The notes beneath the pieces are model-generated. The model ran no database searches, was not told the origin of the DNA, and worked only from the letters and a program-made list of their open reading frames with translations. Positions 27,019 through 39,200 of a stretch of 64,000 bases of DNA are shown here, one piece after another. The DNA comes from Volvariella volvacea V23 (taxonomy: Eukaryota; Basidiomycota; Agaricomycetes; Agaricales; Pluteaceae), in NCBI GenBank assembly GCA_000349905.1, contig KB722752.1, positions 183,428-247,427 on the forward strand, written 5' to 3'. The translations under genes and the position numbers were made by a program. The first letter of the stretch is position 1; each line of letters begins with the position of its first letter.

Positions 27019-30000
27019 GACATCATCGCAAAATCACGCCGTGCATCGTGTTTTACTCCCGAGTCCGAGTCGGAAGAAGCAGCACACGCCCAGCTAAGCC
27101 AGTCGCGGCAAGGGTGCGGTGAAAGTTCACGCTCGAGTTTGGCAATGGGGTCCTCAACCTGGGAGGGTCTAGAGGGCTTCTTGCACTGCATCATGTGTGC
27201 TCGTGTTCAGACTTGTCGCCACCAAGACCGTGGCCGTTTGCAAAAATCCAGGGATCCGGACGACGACCTGCAACGCTTGCTGTCCTGCTGCTGTGCTGTG
27301 TCGCGCAGCAGAACAAGAGTGGCTTGATTTCGCTTGTGTTGCTGTATGGTGTACGTGAAGAGAAGTCAAGGTCGAATGAAATGGCAGTGGACTGCTAGAG
27401 TGATGATGTCATCTATTTACTGCGCGGCTGAGCATGAGTCCGGGAGTTGCCGAGCCAGGCACGGTACGCGTCTATAGCAGCGACGGCACAACGCGGCCGA
27501 ACGTGTGAACCTGAGGAGGACCTCTTCTCGATCCCCACCGAACTGGATGGTACGACTTGATGCTATTCCACTTGCGTGTATGATAAAAAGCAAAAAGAGT
27601 CGTACGGGTGCGTGTGAGGGCGCGTAAGCTCCGGAAAAAGATATATTTTGGTGTGAGTGGACCTTGTAATTGTTCCTCGTTTTCGTTGTCTCTTGTTCGC
27701 TTTCATCCTCTTCTTTTATCTTTTGCTTTTATGTTCTCGTTCTCGTTTCCTTTATTCTCTCTTGTACGTCCACCGGAAGGTTGCCTCATTCAGAATGGCA
27801 ATCGCGTATCCATATTCTCCTATTCTCCTTTTTTTCTTTTCTTCTCCCCCGCCCTTCCCTGCCCTTTGCCTAGCCTCGCTTCCTCCCTCCCCCCTCGTCT
27901 TCTTGTTTCAAACCTTGATCAACCAACTTTTGAAGAAGAAAATTTTTCGCTTTTGAGTTGCGTTGGCCCTTCCGAATCCGAGTTCCTAGACTCGCATCTT
28001 ACGCACCTTTACGCCCTTACAACATCCTTCATGTTATGTATCTCATGTATCTCGCGTATTCGTGTAGGCGCATAACGTTATGCGTACCGTATCCACTCGA
28101 ATCTATATCCCTCCTTCCCAGGCCCTCCCTTCTTTTTTTTTCTATTCTTCAAATTTCTTATGCCTAAGCGAGCGTGTGGCGCATTCCATCCGCGTCCAAG
28201 TCCGAGTCGCCAACGCACCCAAATGCCATAATCCTAGGCAACTCGTCGGGAACGCCACACCTTGCACGCATCACACCAACAAACCCACGAACCGATTGAC
28301 AACACGAATCGGCTTCGATTCCCCAAAGAAAGATCTTGCTGTAGCCCTCCCCATCTTGCGTGTGGTGCAATTCAAAAATTTTAACCGGCTGACTGGACGT
28401 CTGGATTTTTCGCAGGATGGGACTCGAGCTTGAAAGTCTCCTCAGCTCTGGCACCGCCGCCGCCCGCCACTCAGGCTGGCCTCTTTCCCCTCCCTGTGCC
28501 CTCCCGTGAATGTGCATAATGAGTGGGGGACCTTCTGAATTCGTGTCGCTATATGTAATTGTGCGTGTCTCCTTTGGTTTGCGTTGTTAAAATTTTTGAA
28601 TTGGTCGAGTTTGAGATTTGTCCATGGTGTGTCGTACCGTAACATACCGTGCGTGAGTGCGTGTACGGACCACGGCGCGACAATGCGTTTGGAACGTTCC
28701 TCCCAATTCGAGATGCGGGCAGGGTGTAGCCGTAAGCAGAACACTAGTGTTATTAGCAAGCGTATGGGTATCGATATGGATATGGCCTGTAACCGTGGTA
28801 GTCCTCAATAACTCTGAATAGAAACCGGGTGCTATTTTGGTTCAAGGTCGTGTTGTTTTTGGCATTGTTGAGTTTGTGGGTGCGGCTTGGACTTATTATA
28901 GCCACTCAATGGGCAGTCTATATCGGCTAGCACAACACTTGATATACATTCGTAGGTGTTCATGTGTGGTACTATGCGTATTGTGTTGTACAATACTCGG
29001 GAGCCCAAGCCTGGGCGCACGGCTACTTGATATCATACAGTCGAAGCGTTGTGTGCGCTGCGCATGTGTGCCTTACAACCACGGCAACTATACCAGTGCA
29101 CACCACACAACCTGATCCACGTCCAGTGCCGCCCACACCGTGACCACGCTCTGGGCCCTCAAGCTCAAGCGCGACAAAGACGCCCCCTCCGAGTCCTGAC
29201 CCCAACGCCCTCATAGAGCAACAACATCCGCCTCCTCCTTGCCCCTTCCCTGGCTCCAAGACGCCACGCCCGCTCCGACTCGGACATCCACCGTAGACGA
29301 TCAGAAGGAGAACAAGGAGCGAGCGATAAGTATCGATAAAACCCGGCTGATAAGGATTACAGTGCTGATGAAGATGCTGATTACGAGGCGATGCATCTGT
29401 TCCCAGCCCCGCTTACGTTGGCGCGACAAACCTGAGTGCCTGATATAGCAAACAGCGTTCATCATCCCCCCAGCTTGTAGGCTAGTCGATCATGGTCGTG
29501 ACCACCCACCCGCATCCCACATCATCACGCGCACAGGCCGGAGAGAGCGACGGGCCAGCAGCGTGGCCCCGTGGAAGACCAGAGGCATGGTCATGTACGG
29601 ATATGTACAACGGGTATGTTTTTGCTTTATGGGCGTCTTTCTCTCATCACCATCACGTCTTGTCAGGATTTTGCCAGTTGGGTGGCGGGAGCTCGCCTAG
29701 CTTGGTAGGCAAGGCAAGGCTTAAGGTCAGGTAAGGTAGCGCAAGGCACGGGCATCAGCCCAGCCAGCCATGCCACTGGGTTACGCGCTACCGAGGCAAA
29801 AATGCAAAAAGGCTCATTCCCCGCTGGGACCCGTGTCCATATGCGACCGCACCATGCATCACAAATGATGTGTGTGGCTTCTAGCTCGGTCGCCTGCAAT
29901 TGGTGGGCACGCGCAAGAGGGGGGTTGGGGGCCTTTGTGGCGGGTGCGTTGACAGATGGCTGCATATGGGCCGTCGCTGGTTTAGGCCGTTCGGAGGGAT

Positions 30001-30500
30001 ATATCCGAATGGCTTACCTTCAAGTTTACCTGTGTCATTGACGGAGGGTGTCAGTGCCGCCAGCCAGTGTGGTACGGTACGTTACCCACTGCAGGCCTGC
30101 AAGCAGCGTTGCTACTGGCAGGGTATAGGTAGCCCTTCACGATCATCAAGTCAAGCCCAGGCATTTGCAAATTGGAAAGCCCTCCCCCGTCCCAGGTTTT
30201 TCGCCACTCAGGTTGGGTGCGATATCGATCATGATCAAGGAAGGAGCTTGGCCAGCGCGTTGAGTGGGACCCGTGACCGGTGGTTGGTTATATGAGTTAT
30301 TGACATGCCTCGTCCAGGAGCGTGGTACGTGGGTGCTAGGGGCACCGGGGCGTCCCATGGTCCACTGGCAGTTGTACTGTATGTTGACGCCACATACTGG
30401 CAGTGAGGGACGCGGACACGCCACACGGGATGAGTTACGAGAGGGTTTATGTTATGTTATGTGATGCCATGACCAGTGCGAGCCTTGGGAAAGCAGGTAG

Positions 30501-33500
30501 GCTAATAGTAATGGTAATATTAATGTTCATGCTGGATGTGGGTGGGGATATACTAGTCGACCGGTGATGGGCGTGTGCGGTATGGATTTCATTTGCGTTA
30601 ACACCGCCGACGCGTGGATGGGCTTCTCAAGTACGTATTTGAGTTGATTGAGAGATGTGGTGATTGTAATTTGAGAAGGCGTTGAATGCAGCTTTGAGGT
30701 CGATTCTGGTTTTTGCCGAGTCGGTTGAAACTCGTGTTTGGTATGATTGCTTGACGATGCTCGACAATAAATGTTGTGAGTAACAGAGCCCCCGAAGGAG
30801 GGTCGACGCCGTTGGAGACCGTTGATTTCATCGTGGTCATATTCAGTATTCGAGTTCTCCGAGAAAGTACTACCAAGTACTGAATTTTCGTTGCCATTCA
30901 AGTCCCTAAACATCGGTACTCCAACTTCCCAACTCCACTGTCAACGACGTCTTACAGCGCCCGATGAAAAATTTCTCGATGGCTATGCCCTTTCCGTTCT
31001 AAGTCTAATTCATTATATATCCAAACCTAAAGCCAATTCCATCCGATGCCCTCTGCATTCTTGCAAGATGCTCAATTGGAATGTTTATTTTTTGTATTGC
31101 CACGATTGTCCAAGTCCAAAGTTTACGGTAAACAAACAACCATCCGTATGGTACCCGTATACGGATAGCGCATGCGCAGTAGAGCGATCATGGAGAGGCT
31201 GTCCTTTATATTCAATCTATTCTTACATCCCATTCAATTCCCCGGATCCTGCGCTTTAACGCAAAAAGAACTAAATTGTAATAGCAAGCTTTACCGTTAC
31301 TGTGCTCTACTCCCGACGCGATACATCCCATAGCAATCCAAATTCGAAATCGCAGTCGCGATCCCGATTCTCGAACAAACAAATCACACCCGCGCAGCTA
31401 TCAAAGAATTCCAAATTCGGTTCGAAATTTCTGATCGCGAAAAAGAGGACGACGTTGCATCATGTGCGTGTGCATTACATATGCACTGTCACCAAGAGAG
31501 GGGGCTGGACAAAGAGATGGAAAAAAGACGTCATGAATCATGCACTTTGCTCCCGTTGTCTGCGGGCTGCCGTTCCGTTGATTGTTCAACTCCGTCCGAG
31601 CGCACCGGTGGCGAGGAATTATATGAGATGTGTCGTCCTCGAGGGCTCGAGGAGGTCCAGGAGGTGGCGAGATAAGTGCAAGGTGCTCTCGTGTGCTCTC
31701 GCACCTAACCAGGAATGCACTAGTATTCATTCACCATGCCATACATTTCCCTCCCTACCCGTACCGCCACCTCGACTAAATATTGAGATACCGCCAATAC
31801 GGGCTGGATACGCTCCATGCCCAAGCTTAATTTCGTAGTCAGGCATTAAAAGGAAGATTTCGCATTCGGTACGTCTAAAATTTGATTTTCATTCCTTCGA
31901 GTTTTTTTGCCCTCGCTTAGAGGGCAGTAGGGCATCATCGCAAATAACACGCCACCACCGTCCCCCTTGTGATGCACCGGCCGGCGCCCACGCCATTGTC
32001 AAGGAGAGGTTTTTTTCTTGCCAGCGTGGAGACAAACAAACCTTGCTTGTGGGATCCGTTGGTCATGAGGACTGCGGATGCGGAGGATTGTGACATCATG
32101 GAGCATCACGCACATGACGAACGGGTGATGGGGGCACGTTGGTTTCTCTAGTCTTGTTCTATGCAATGGAACCACGGCCCAGTATAGGGGCTACGCGTGT
32201 AACCCCCCAGCGTATGTTGGAGTGGGACTTTGAGGTGTCCAGGCGTCGATTAGGCGCTGCAGCGATTGTGATAGCGAGAGGGAAGGTGAAGAGAGAAGGA
32301 TAGGGACACGATATTGGGATTTACCAGCCGCTCCGATGCTGAGCAGGAACCGCTAACGACGTCACGAAATTACAGGACATGGGTTAGCTTTATATGTCAA
32401 CGGATCAGAAGCTGGGCATCAAGAAATTATATTGCGCTGAGATCGTGATATGGAGCAGGACTCTGTGTATCTTCTCGTTTTCATTTAACTCTGACAGACA
32501 CCGATGCTACGCCTTTATCTTGGAACGTCGTGTTGTAGATAAACCTATACAATCCAACTACCCGCAGCACGCTCGAGAGCTGGTGGGCGTGCATAGGGGC
32601 TGTTGATGAGGAACCCCTCGCTAGTTCCCCTTGAATCAATGTCGAATTACCAAATTGCAGGATTCCATCCGTTTGCTTCCTTTCTCCTCTTCGCGTGTCG
32701 GTTTATTACTTTTTGTAGGTGCCTTGGATTCCCCTTGAATCCGATCCGAGTGTACTTCCGATGTGGAGTTGGAATCCCGCTGTCATGGAGTTCCCACCCG
32801 AACCAAACAGGAAAGAGGAGTTTACGCCGGCGTGTGTGCACCGTACGTTGTTGATGATGGAAGAATTGAAAGGAAGAAGTGGATAGATTTTCTCAGATGT
32901 GATTTTTGGGGGCGTGGGTTGAGGATCTCGTCACCGAGTACGAGAAGCTCATCGTCGTGCCGTGAAAGGGCGTAAAGAAGTCGGCCTGAATTTCGCCTAG
33001 AGCTGCTGAGCCTGATCTGCTTCCCAGAACCGAGTCGAGAACTGCTTCTAGTCGTCCGTAAGAATAGGAAACGAGGAGCGCGAGTACCAAGATTTAGATC
33101 CAGTATACCGACCCTTGCTAATGAACATCTCGTCTACGAGGGGCGCAATATCGCATGCCCAGATATTCAGGATCGCAATGGATAAAGTGCAATATCCAGC
33201 GCGTCCAAGAATAATTTAAGCGCCCTCATTTAAACGGATTTGGCAAGTTTATATTAAGGTCCACATCGGGTCCGAGTCTCCAGCGCTAACCCGCTAGCCT
33301 CGCCCATTGTTTCCATTCCCTACGCTCTATTCATCCCGGATTCTTTTGGAGATTTTTTGTGGAGCAAAAATTTCTGGTAGCGATCCACGCCCTGTGTGGT
33401 TGAAGTTGAAGCGCACATGTTGGCGGCGTGTTGATGGCTGTATGGCAATGGCTTCGTGCTTAGATTCCTGCCCATCTCCAAGCCTGCAGGCGAACACGTG

Positions 33501-33742
33501 TCCTTGTGCTTCCGTTCCGTCGAACTCGCTACCTCGAGGAATCTCGAGACGACGCGCGAGTTCTAACGCGTTCGGTGATCCACACAACCGTCATTGTAGC
33601 TTCGTCACCTTCGTGACCCTTGGGATGAGAATTCGGATGGGTCCGAGCCTCGGTAATGTCCCAGGCTGCGGAGGAAATAGGCAGAGAAAGGGGAAAGGAA
33701 CGGGGAAAAGATAGTGATATTGCCCCTCTGTCCAAGTACAAT
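30501..33742. other. No supported gene
   Basis: Short overlapping open frames on both strands and no domain recognised. One minus-strand frame (30527-30913) is polar and protein-like, but it lacks splice or promoter support. Confidence 0.45.
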
Positions 33743-34021
33743 TTATCTCATTGTAACTGTTACACGATATATGACGGGATAGTACGAGAGTGGTAGATAC
33801 CAAAGAGTGGTGCTAATAACAGAAAAATAGGAGGATGACTGTCCCAAATCCTTACATGTGGTCAAATCCTCGTTCAACGCAAGCTTCAACTCCTTTCGTC
33901 GGAACCCATCTATTGGCACCCTTTCTCCCTCTGCATCAACGCATCCAATAAGGCGGAGACTACCAGCAAGCTCCGAAGCTGCCCCAACGAGTCCCTGGTC
34001 ACTGGCTGGAGGCCGCCACAT
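33743..34021 (-). CDS. Candidate 3' end of an unidentified gene, three exons
   Basis: On the minus strand an exon 34021-33856 (beginning MWRPPASDQG, with DGFRRKELKLALNEDLTT near its end) stops exactly at a GTAAGG donor. A 12-nt exon 33812-33801 and a 14-nt exon 33756-33743 with a stop codon can be joined through introns of 43 and 44 nt, giving 63 residues. Small exons and introns fit the other genes here. The ATG at 34021 may be internal, with more exons to the right (a protein-like frame containing GPERWGIDQLGQEML lies near 34100). Family not recognised. Confidence 0.28.
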   Translation of the reverse strand: MWRPPASDQGLVGAASELAGSLRLIGCVDAEGERVPIDGFRRKELKLALNEDLTTCKDLGQSSSYFSVISTTLWYLPLSYYPVIYRVTVTMR

Positions 34022-35643
34022 CTTACTATTGCGCGCACACGTAGGAATTCAATGGGCACTACGTGTTGCTTTCATCTCACTAGCATCCCCAAGCATCTCT
34101 TGCCCCAATTGGTCAATTCCCCACCTTTCAGGCCCGGGCCCCATGACCGCAAACTGTGGTCCCTGCAGTACTGACATAAGGCAAACATTGTGTTGATACC
34201 CCCATTCGAACGTCATGATGTGCGCTCTTCTCTATCGCGCAACTGATCCACCGCCCACAATCTGAATCTATCCCCATCGATGTGATGTGTGCATCATCCG
34301 TCTTGGTCACGATGTCCACTGGACCTTGCACGGGGGGACACGGGACCATGATTTCATCTTCTCAGAACCACCGACCTGTTTCCCCGCATTGTTTTTTTTC
34401 GCAATCTGGTGGGAATTCTGGACATTAATTACCCCACGGCACAGCTGATGCTGCCAATGGCAGGGTGCACGCTTCCGCTCGTCCTCGCCGGGTTCACACG
34501 CTTCCTTCCCCGCATGAGCGGTGACTGAGCGAAAAGAACTTGAACCAAGCGTATGATTGCATGTACGTGAACCAGGACATATAGTCGTAGATAGTAATAA
34601 GTAACCGACGCGAGGGGCTTCTATTCAGAAGCTGATCTACTCCCGTTCCCGAAGCTGATTGTCTGACTTCTGTGATCCATCCCTTCTCGTGGACAAGTAC
34701 GGCCATTGTTTCCTTCGAGGTTCGTGCTCGGCAATCGCGTTTCTAGAAGTTGGACAAAGCAAGAAGTGTTCAGGAACGTGAAAGAGCTTACCGGGCATCC
34801 AAGACCATACCGTGACCAATAGCGAGGACTGGCACACATGTTGTAAGTGTGAACTCAAAAAACCAAATGACCTAGAACAATCCTTGCCCCGCATAGGATC
34901 CTGTCAAAATTTGCCTTCAGTGAGTGTTGAAGGCTACTCGTTTGTCTTGGGAAGGTAAATCAATGTCATGGGTTATTCTCTTCTTGCTTGGGCCCTGTGA
35001 AGATGCTGCTGCCCTTACTCTCGGGTCCGAATCCTTCAAATCCTGTGATTGTGGTAGGCAGCAACGTTACCGGCCTGTCAATCAAGCTGTACTCGTAACG
35101 CGAATGATGCTGCGTATGATGAGATTTGCGATGGGGGTACAATCTGCCTTGTATTTCGTACATTATTACATACCAAGGCAGATGCTTAGTATGACTCTTA
35201 CGGCTTTGCGACGGGCAGCGGGGATAATGGGACTCTCGGATCCATAAGAATATTGAGAGGCTATGCTACGCGATTATGGGCGCGAGCAGCTAATAAGCCT
35301 CAAGGATCTGGGGCATATTGATGGATTGTTGAGTTGACACAATCCGTTTGTCTGGGTACGATGCCACGCTCGGGTGACTACTGGAACATCAGACGCAAGC
35401 CATATGACCCGTCATGGCAAGTATCTAACCAATCCAGGAAGTGGGTGCGCGACAGCACAGAATTTTAGGGTCTCTCTCGCATCATCGCATTCTGCTGACG
35501 CGACACGCGATGTGTGTTGATGCGCCTGTATTTCGGTGGATCATGCCGCGGTGGTTAGATCTCGTAGGAGGTAAGTCGGTGTGCTACCATCGGTATGCGA
35601 CTGGATAATCGACCCTAAGTGGAGCGACATAGGCGTATCCGCG
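34022..35643. other. Unresolved; possible upstream exons of the 33743-34021 gene
   Basis: Several protein-like minus-strand segments lie between 34100 and 34900, some bounded by plausible donors (for example GTAAGC after GLGCP near 34790). I could not join them in a consistent frame. No recognisable plus-strand gene. Confidence 0.35.
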
Positions 35644-35946
35644 TCATCGATGATGAAAGGGGTGGACAGCGTATCTATTGGGGTGACTTCTTTTTTTAGT
35701 GTTGGAACGCGCTAGCACAGCTGTTAGGTCGGTCAACGTGTTTGTATAAATCCTGTTTCCGGGCTCCCCACTGATGCTTTGCACGAGCTGTGATTGGTAG
35801 CCAGGACCAACTAAATGAAAATGTTGCTGGATTCGGTGTGCTGTGTTCGACTTGAGCTTAGAAAGTATAGTTTCATTCGCGTTCAGCTGGCGTTTGGTTG
35901 CCATGTCTCCCAATCCTGCGCACTCGGGATCGAAGGAGTTGGACAA
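35644..35946 (-). CDS. Weak candidate small protein
   Basis: A 100-codon minus-strand frame whose first ATG (35904) begins MATKRQLNANETILSKLK. The first 60 residues look like a normal soluble protein. It would be divergent from the enoyl-CoA hydratase at 36208. It shows no recognised domain, and splice sites are undetermined. Confidence 0.2.
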   Translation of the reverse strand: MSNSFDPECAGLGDMATKRQLNANETILSKLKSNTAHRIQQHFHLVGPGYQSQLVQSISGEPGNRIYTNTLTDLTAVLARSNTKKRSHPNRYAVHPFHHR

Positions 35947-36207
35947 GAGTCAGAGATATGTTCGGGCTCAGCGAGGTCGGTTGCGGAAACGTGTTGACCG
36001 GCAAATGAGAATGCCGGCCGGAAACAAACCCGGTTCTTGCATCCAACGGCCACGCTCGGCGCTTTCGTTGAGGATTGGCGTGCTCCTGGCCATTCAGCTA
36101 CCCTTTCGTGGTAAGGCTTGCGGTATCAGTCTGTGTCGAGCTGTGCTTGATGATTTGAATCCGCAGCTACACGTGGACCTTGTGCTTGAATTAGCCGTAA
36201 CTTTACG

Positions 36208-39200
36208 ATGGCCCCAGCTCCTGCAGTTCCGACTCCCCCGGCGCACTCTGGCGACATTAAAGTGGATTTTGCAGGGGAACACGTCCTCCTGCTTACGTTG
36301 AACAGACCGAAAGCACTCAATGCTATGTCCCCAACGATGTTGGAGGACATGAGACGTGTCCTGGACTGGTTCGAACAGGAACCAGGTCTCTGGTGAGCTC
36401 TTGCAGACCGCAGGTTGCGCTCCCCTACCTCTGTTACCCTGTTCCATTTCCGTTCTACTTGCCTGCTTTCACTACCTGTGCGGTTGCTCGTTTCCTTACC
36501 CTCCACCCGCAACATGACACAACTTTCACGGCCCTCTCGTACCGGAGCGGTAACGCTTTCGTCGTACCCTCGGTCTACTACCGTTGTTCTTTCCCTGTTA
36601 TCGCCTTTCTCTTTCTCTCACTGCTCGACCCTTTCAGCCTCCCCAGTTTCATGGATTAATAATTGCACCACTCCTTCAGTCTCCGTGCTCTATCGGGCCT
36701 TACCATTAACATGCTCTCCTTTTTGAACATGATGCTATAATATGACCTAAGTGCAATGTATTGATCGTGCTTCTTTTTCTAGGGCCGTCATTATCACAGG
36801 AGCAGGTCGCGTGTTCTGTGCAGGTGCCGATCTTATAGCGTCCGTATACAATCCACTTTCTTTTCTGAGTCCCCGAATGCTGTAACTGACGCTATTCCCG
36901 CTTATCTGTTTGCCTCTCCGCTCCTTTCCAATTATCCCCATACCGTGCTATTCCGTCCGAACTCTCGCTGACGTCGGACTATGTCAAACATGCCTCGATT
37001 TGGGCTCTGAATCCGAATTTCGTGCCATTCCACAAATGCGCAACACACCTCATTACTTGCTTCGCGGGATCGTTAACATGTTCGCCACCATATTGGGCTT
37101 GGTCTCCTTTCACTTGCATCACCTTTCCAATAACACGCGGACAACGAATACTCGGATTGGTAATGATGGAATAATCAACACCTTCCAAAATAACACGACA
37201 TTTTTTCCTCTTTTCATGATCTTCGTTCGAGGGGGTTCTGGATATTACGATACTGAATACCTCGCAATGCATCAATTGGCCGATTTGATGCTACTCGTAA
37301 TCGCAACTGATGGGGGGCGGGGGAACCTCACTGCCACCACGGTCAATCTGCACAAACCTGAACTGCGATGCTGAATCGGTACAACCGTTTCTTCTGGGAA
37401 TCGACATTACGAATTTGGTTCCACGGGTCAATTATCCTTTCACCCATTTGCGACAATGGGCACCACGATTATTTTCTTTGGCACTGGCCTACTTTCGGTC
37501 GCTCTGGGTGCACTGGCAATTGGTCCGGCATTTCATCACATTGTCCCTCGCGCGCCTGGTCATTTCGTCATCACCCTAAACATCATTATAACCTGTCGTT
37601 CATACATCACGTCTTTTCTGCCTATCACTTATCAACACGAATTACAAATCCACATTCAATTTGACCTTCGGTCGTGTTGACGGTCTTTTGCTATCAACGT
37701 CCTGGCGTATCTTTATGCTTTGCACCCTCGAATTTTTTTCTTTGGCTCTGCAAAAACGGCGACACTTCAACACCTCACCTGGGCATTCCAACCTGACAAA
37801 ACGTGAATATCCGATGACTCGGCGCATTAACTTCCACTCCCCACGTGGGTTTCTGATCATCGACATCATCACTGCATCACTTCACCATTTCCGCTTAATT
37901 GAACTCTATGAATTCATTTCGAATGACTCTGCCCGGCCTCATTTCACATTACCCTTCTTGTCGAATCTTTCTCAACCGTATGTCCCACTGGATGTCGGAT
38001 CGTACTCACACGTGCGCTGCGCGCCTTCCGGCCGACGTCGGGTCCTCGCTCCCCGATGTTGGGTGATAACCTCCCTCTCGTCATTGTATGGGCCTTGCAA
38101 TGCGATACTGACACCGAATTGACCTACCTTTCGACCCTCCCCACATACTCGGTGTTTGCATGTCGCCCTTCCTCCTACGCACAATGTCCGCACTGATACA
38201 ACGGTCCGTGTATACACTGCACATGCGCATTTTGCACACTGGATTACCTCTTTTTACGAACCGGTTATANNNNNNNNNNNNNNNNNNNNNNNNNNNNNNN
38301 NNNNNNNNNNNNNNNNNNNNNNNNNNNNNNNNNNNNNNNNNNNNNNNNNNNNNNNNNNNNNNNNNNNNNTGGGGTCTGGGTTGTTCTCCCAATGCCCCTT
38401 TGGTTGACCCTTCTTCTCGCTCTGCGCCCCTCCCTCCCCCGACCCTTCCTGTTCGTTCTGACCCTTCTCGCGCACTCCTCCGTACCGATTTTGATGGTTT
38501 TCGCGGTCGGCGTGGTACTTGAAACACCACGTCTGGATTCTTGCTTATCATCCGGACTTGCATGGACGGACACCCTCACGGTCTATTATCTATCGCTCCA
38601 ACCGTGACACATTCACCACCACGCCGGACAACGTCACCCTTCACATTTTCCACCCACCACTCCCACCTGTGGACGAAATAATCAATCGATCCCTGTCAAT
38701 TTTCTTTTCTTCTTCGGCTATAGTTGGAACAAGGACCAGCAAGCTGGGACGTCCAACGAAGAACAGGATATTCTCTCCAACCCGCACGGGTTTGGATCCG
38801 TGTCCCGCAGGGCCTCGAAGAAGCCTATCATCGCTGCCGTCAGAGGGGGCGCGTACGGTGGTGGAGTGGAGATGATATTGAATTGCGATCTGGTCGTCGC
38901 GGCGGATAATGCCAAGTTTGCGTTGCCCGAGGTCAAGAGAGGGGTCGTGGCCTTCCAAGGAGGTGCGTGCGTTTCTTCCCATTACCAGTATAATTTCGGT
39001 TTTTTGGGGTATTGGTGGTTGGGCCTGTGGTCAACCCATGTCGTTCGGTTTGCGTTGGTCGGTGCACCGCTCGCCTTTGTCAGCTCGTTCGTTTGTTCGG
39101 ATGCGTGGGCCGGGTTTTGTTTGATTTGAACCCTGTTGGTTCGTTCTTTCTTGTGGGATTGGCGTTGGGATTTGCTTGATTGCTTGGGAACGAGATCCTT

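Larger units (their letters stand above)
25405..30500. other. Pyrimidine-tract and microsatellite-rich DNA without a supported gene
   Basis: From about 25.4 to 28.2 kb the plus strand has repeated C/T-rich blocks and T runs (25846-25858, 26197-26208). These keep several frames open at once and give false Phe/Leu/Ser-rich open frames. Short tandem repeats are listed separately. From 28.2 to 30.5 kb nothing coding was recognised. Confidence 0.5.

Noticed and set aside
27608..28075. 155-codon Phe/Ser/Leu-rich plus-strand frame
   Set aside because: Same compositional artefact of pyrimidine-rich DNA; overlapping frames are equally open.
35843..36301. 152-codon plus-strand frame running into the hydratase's first exon
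   Set aside because: It overlaps the well-supported hydratase exon in another frame and has no motif; a shadow frame.
38081..38607. Open frames spanning the N gap
   Set aside because: They exist only because N is not read as a stop; the region is intron 2 of the hydratase gene.
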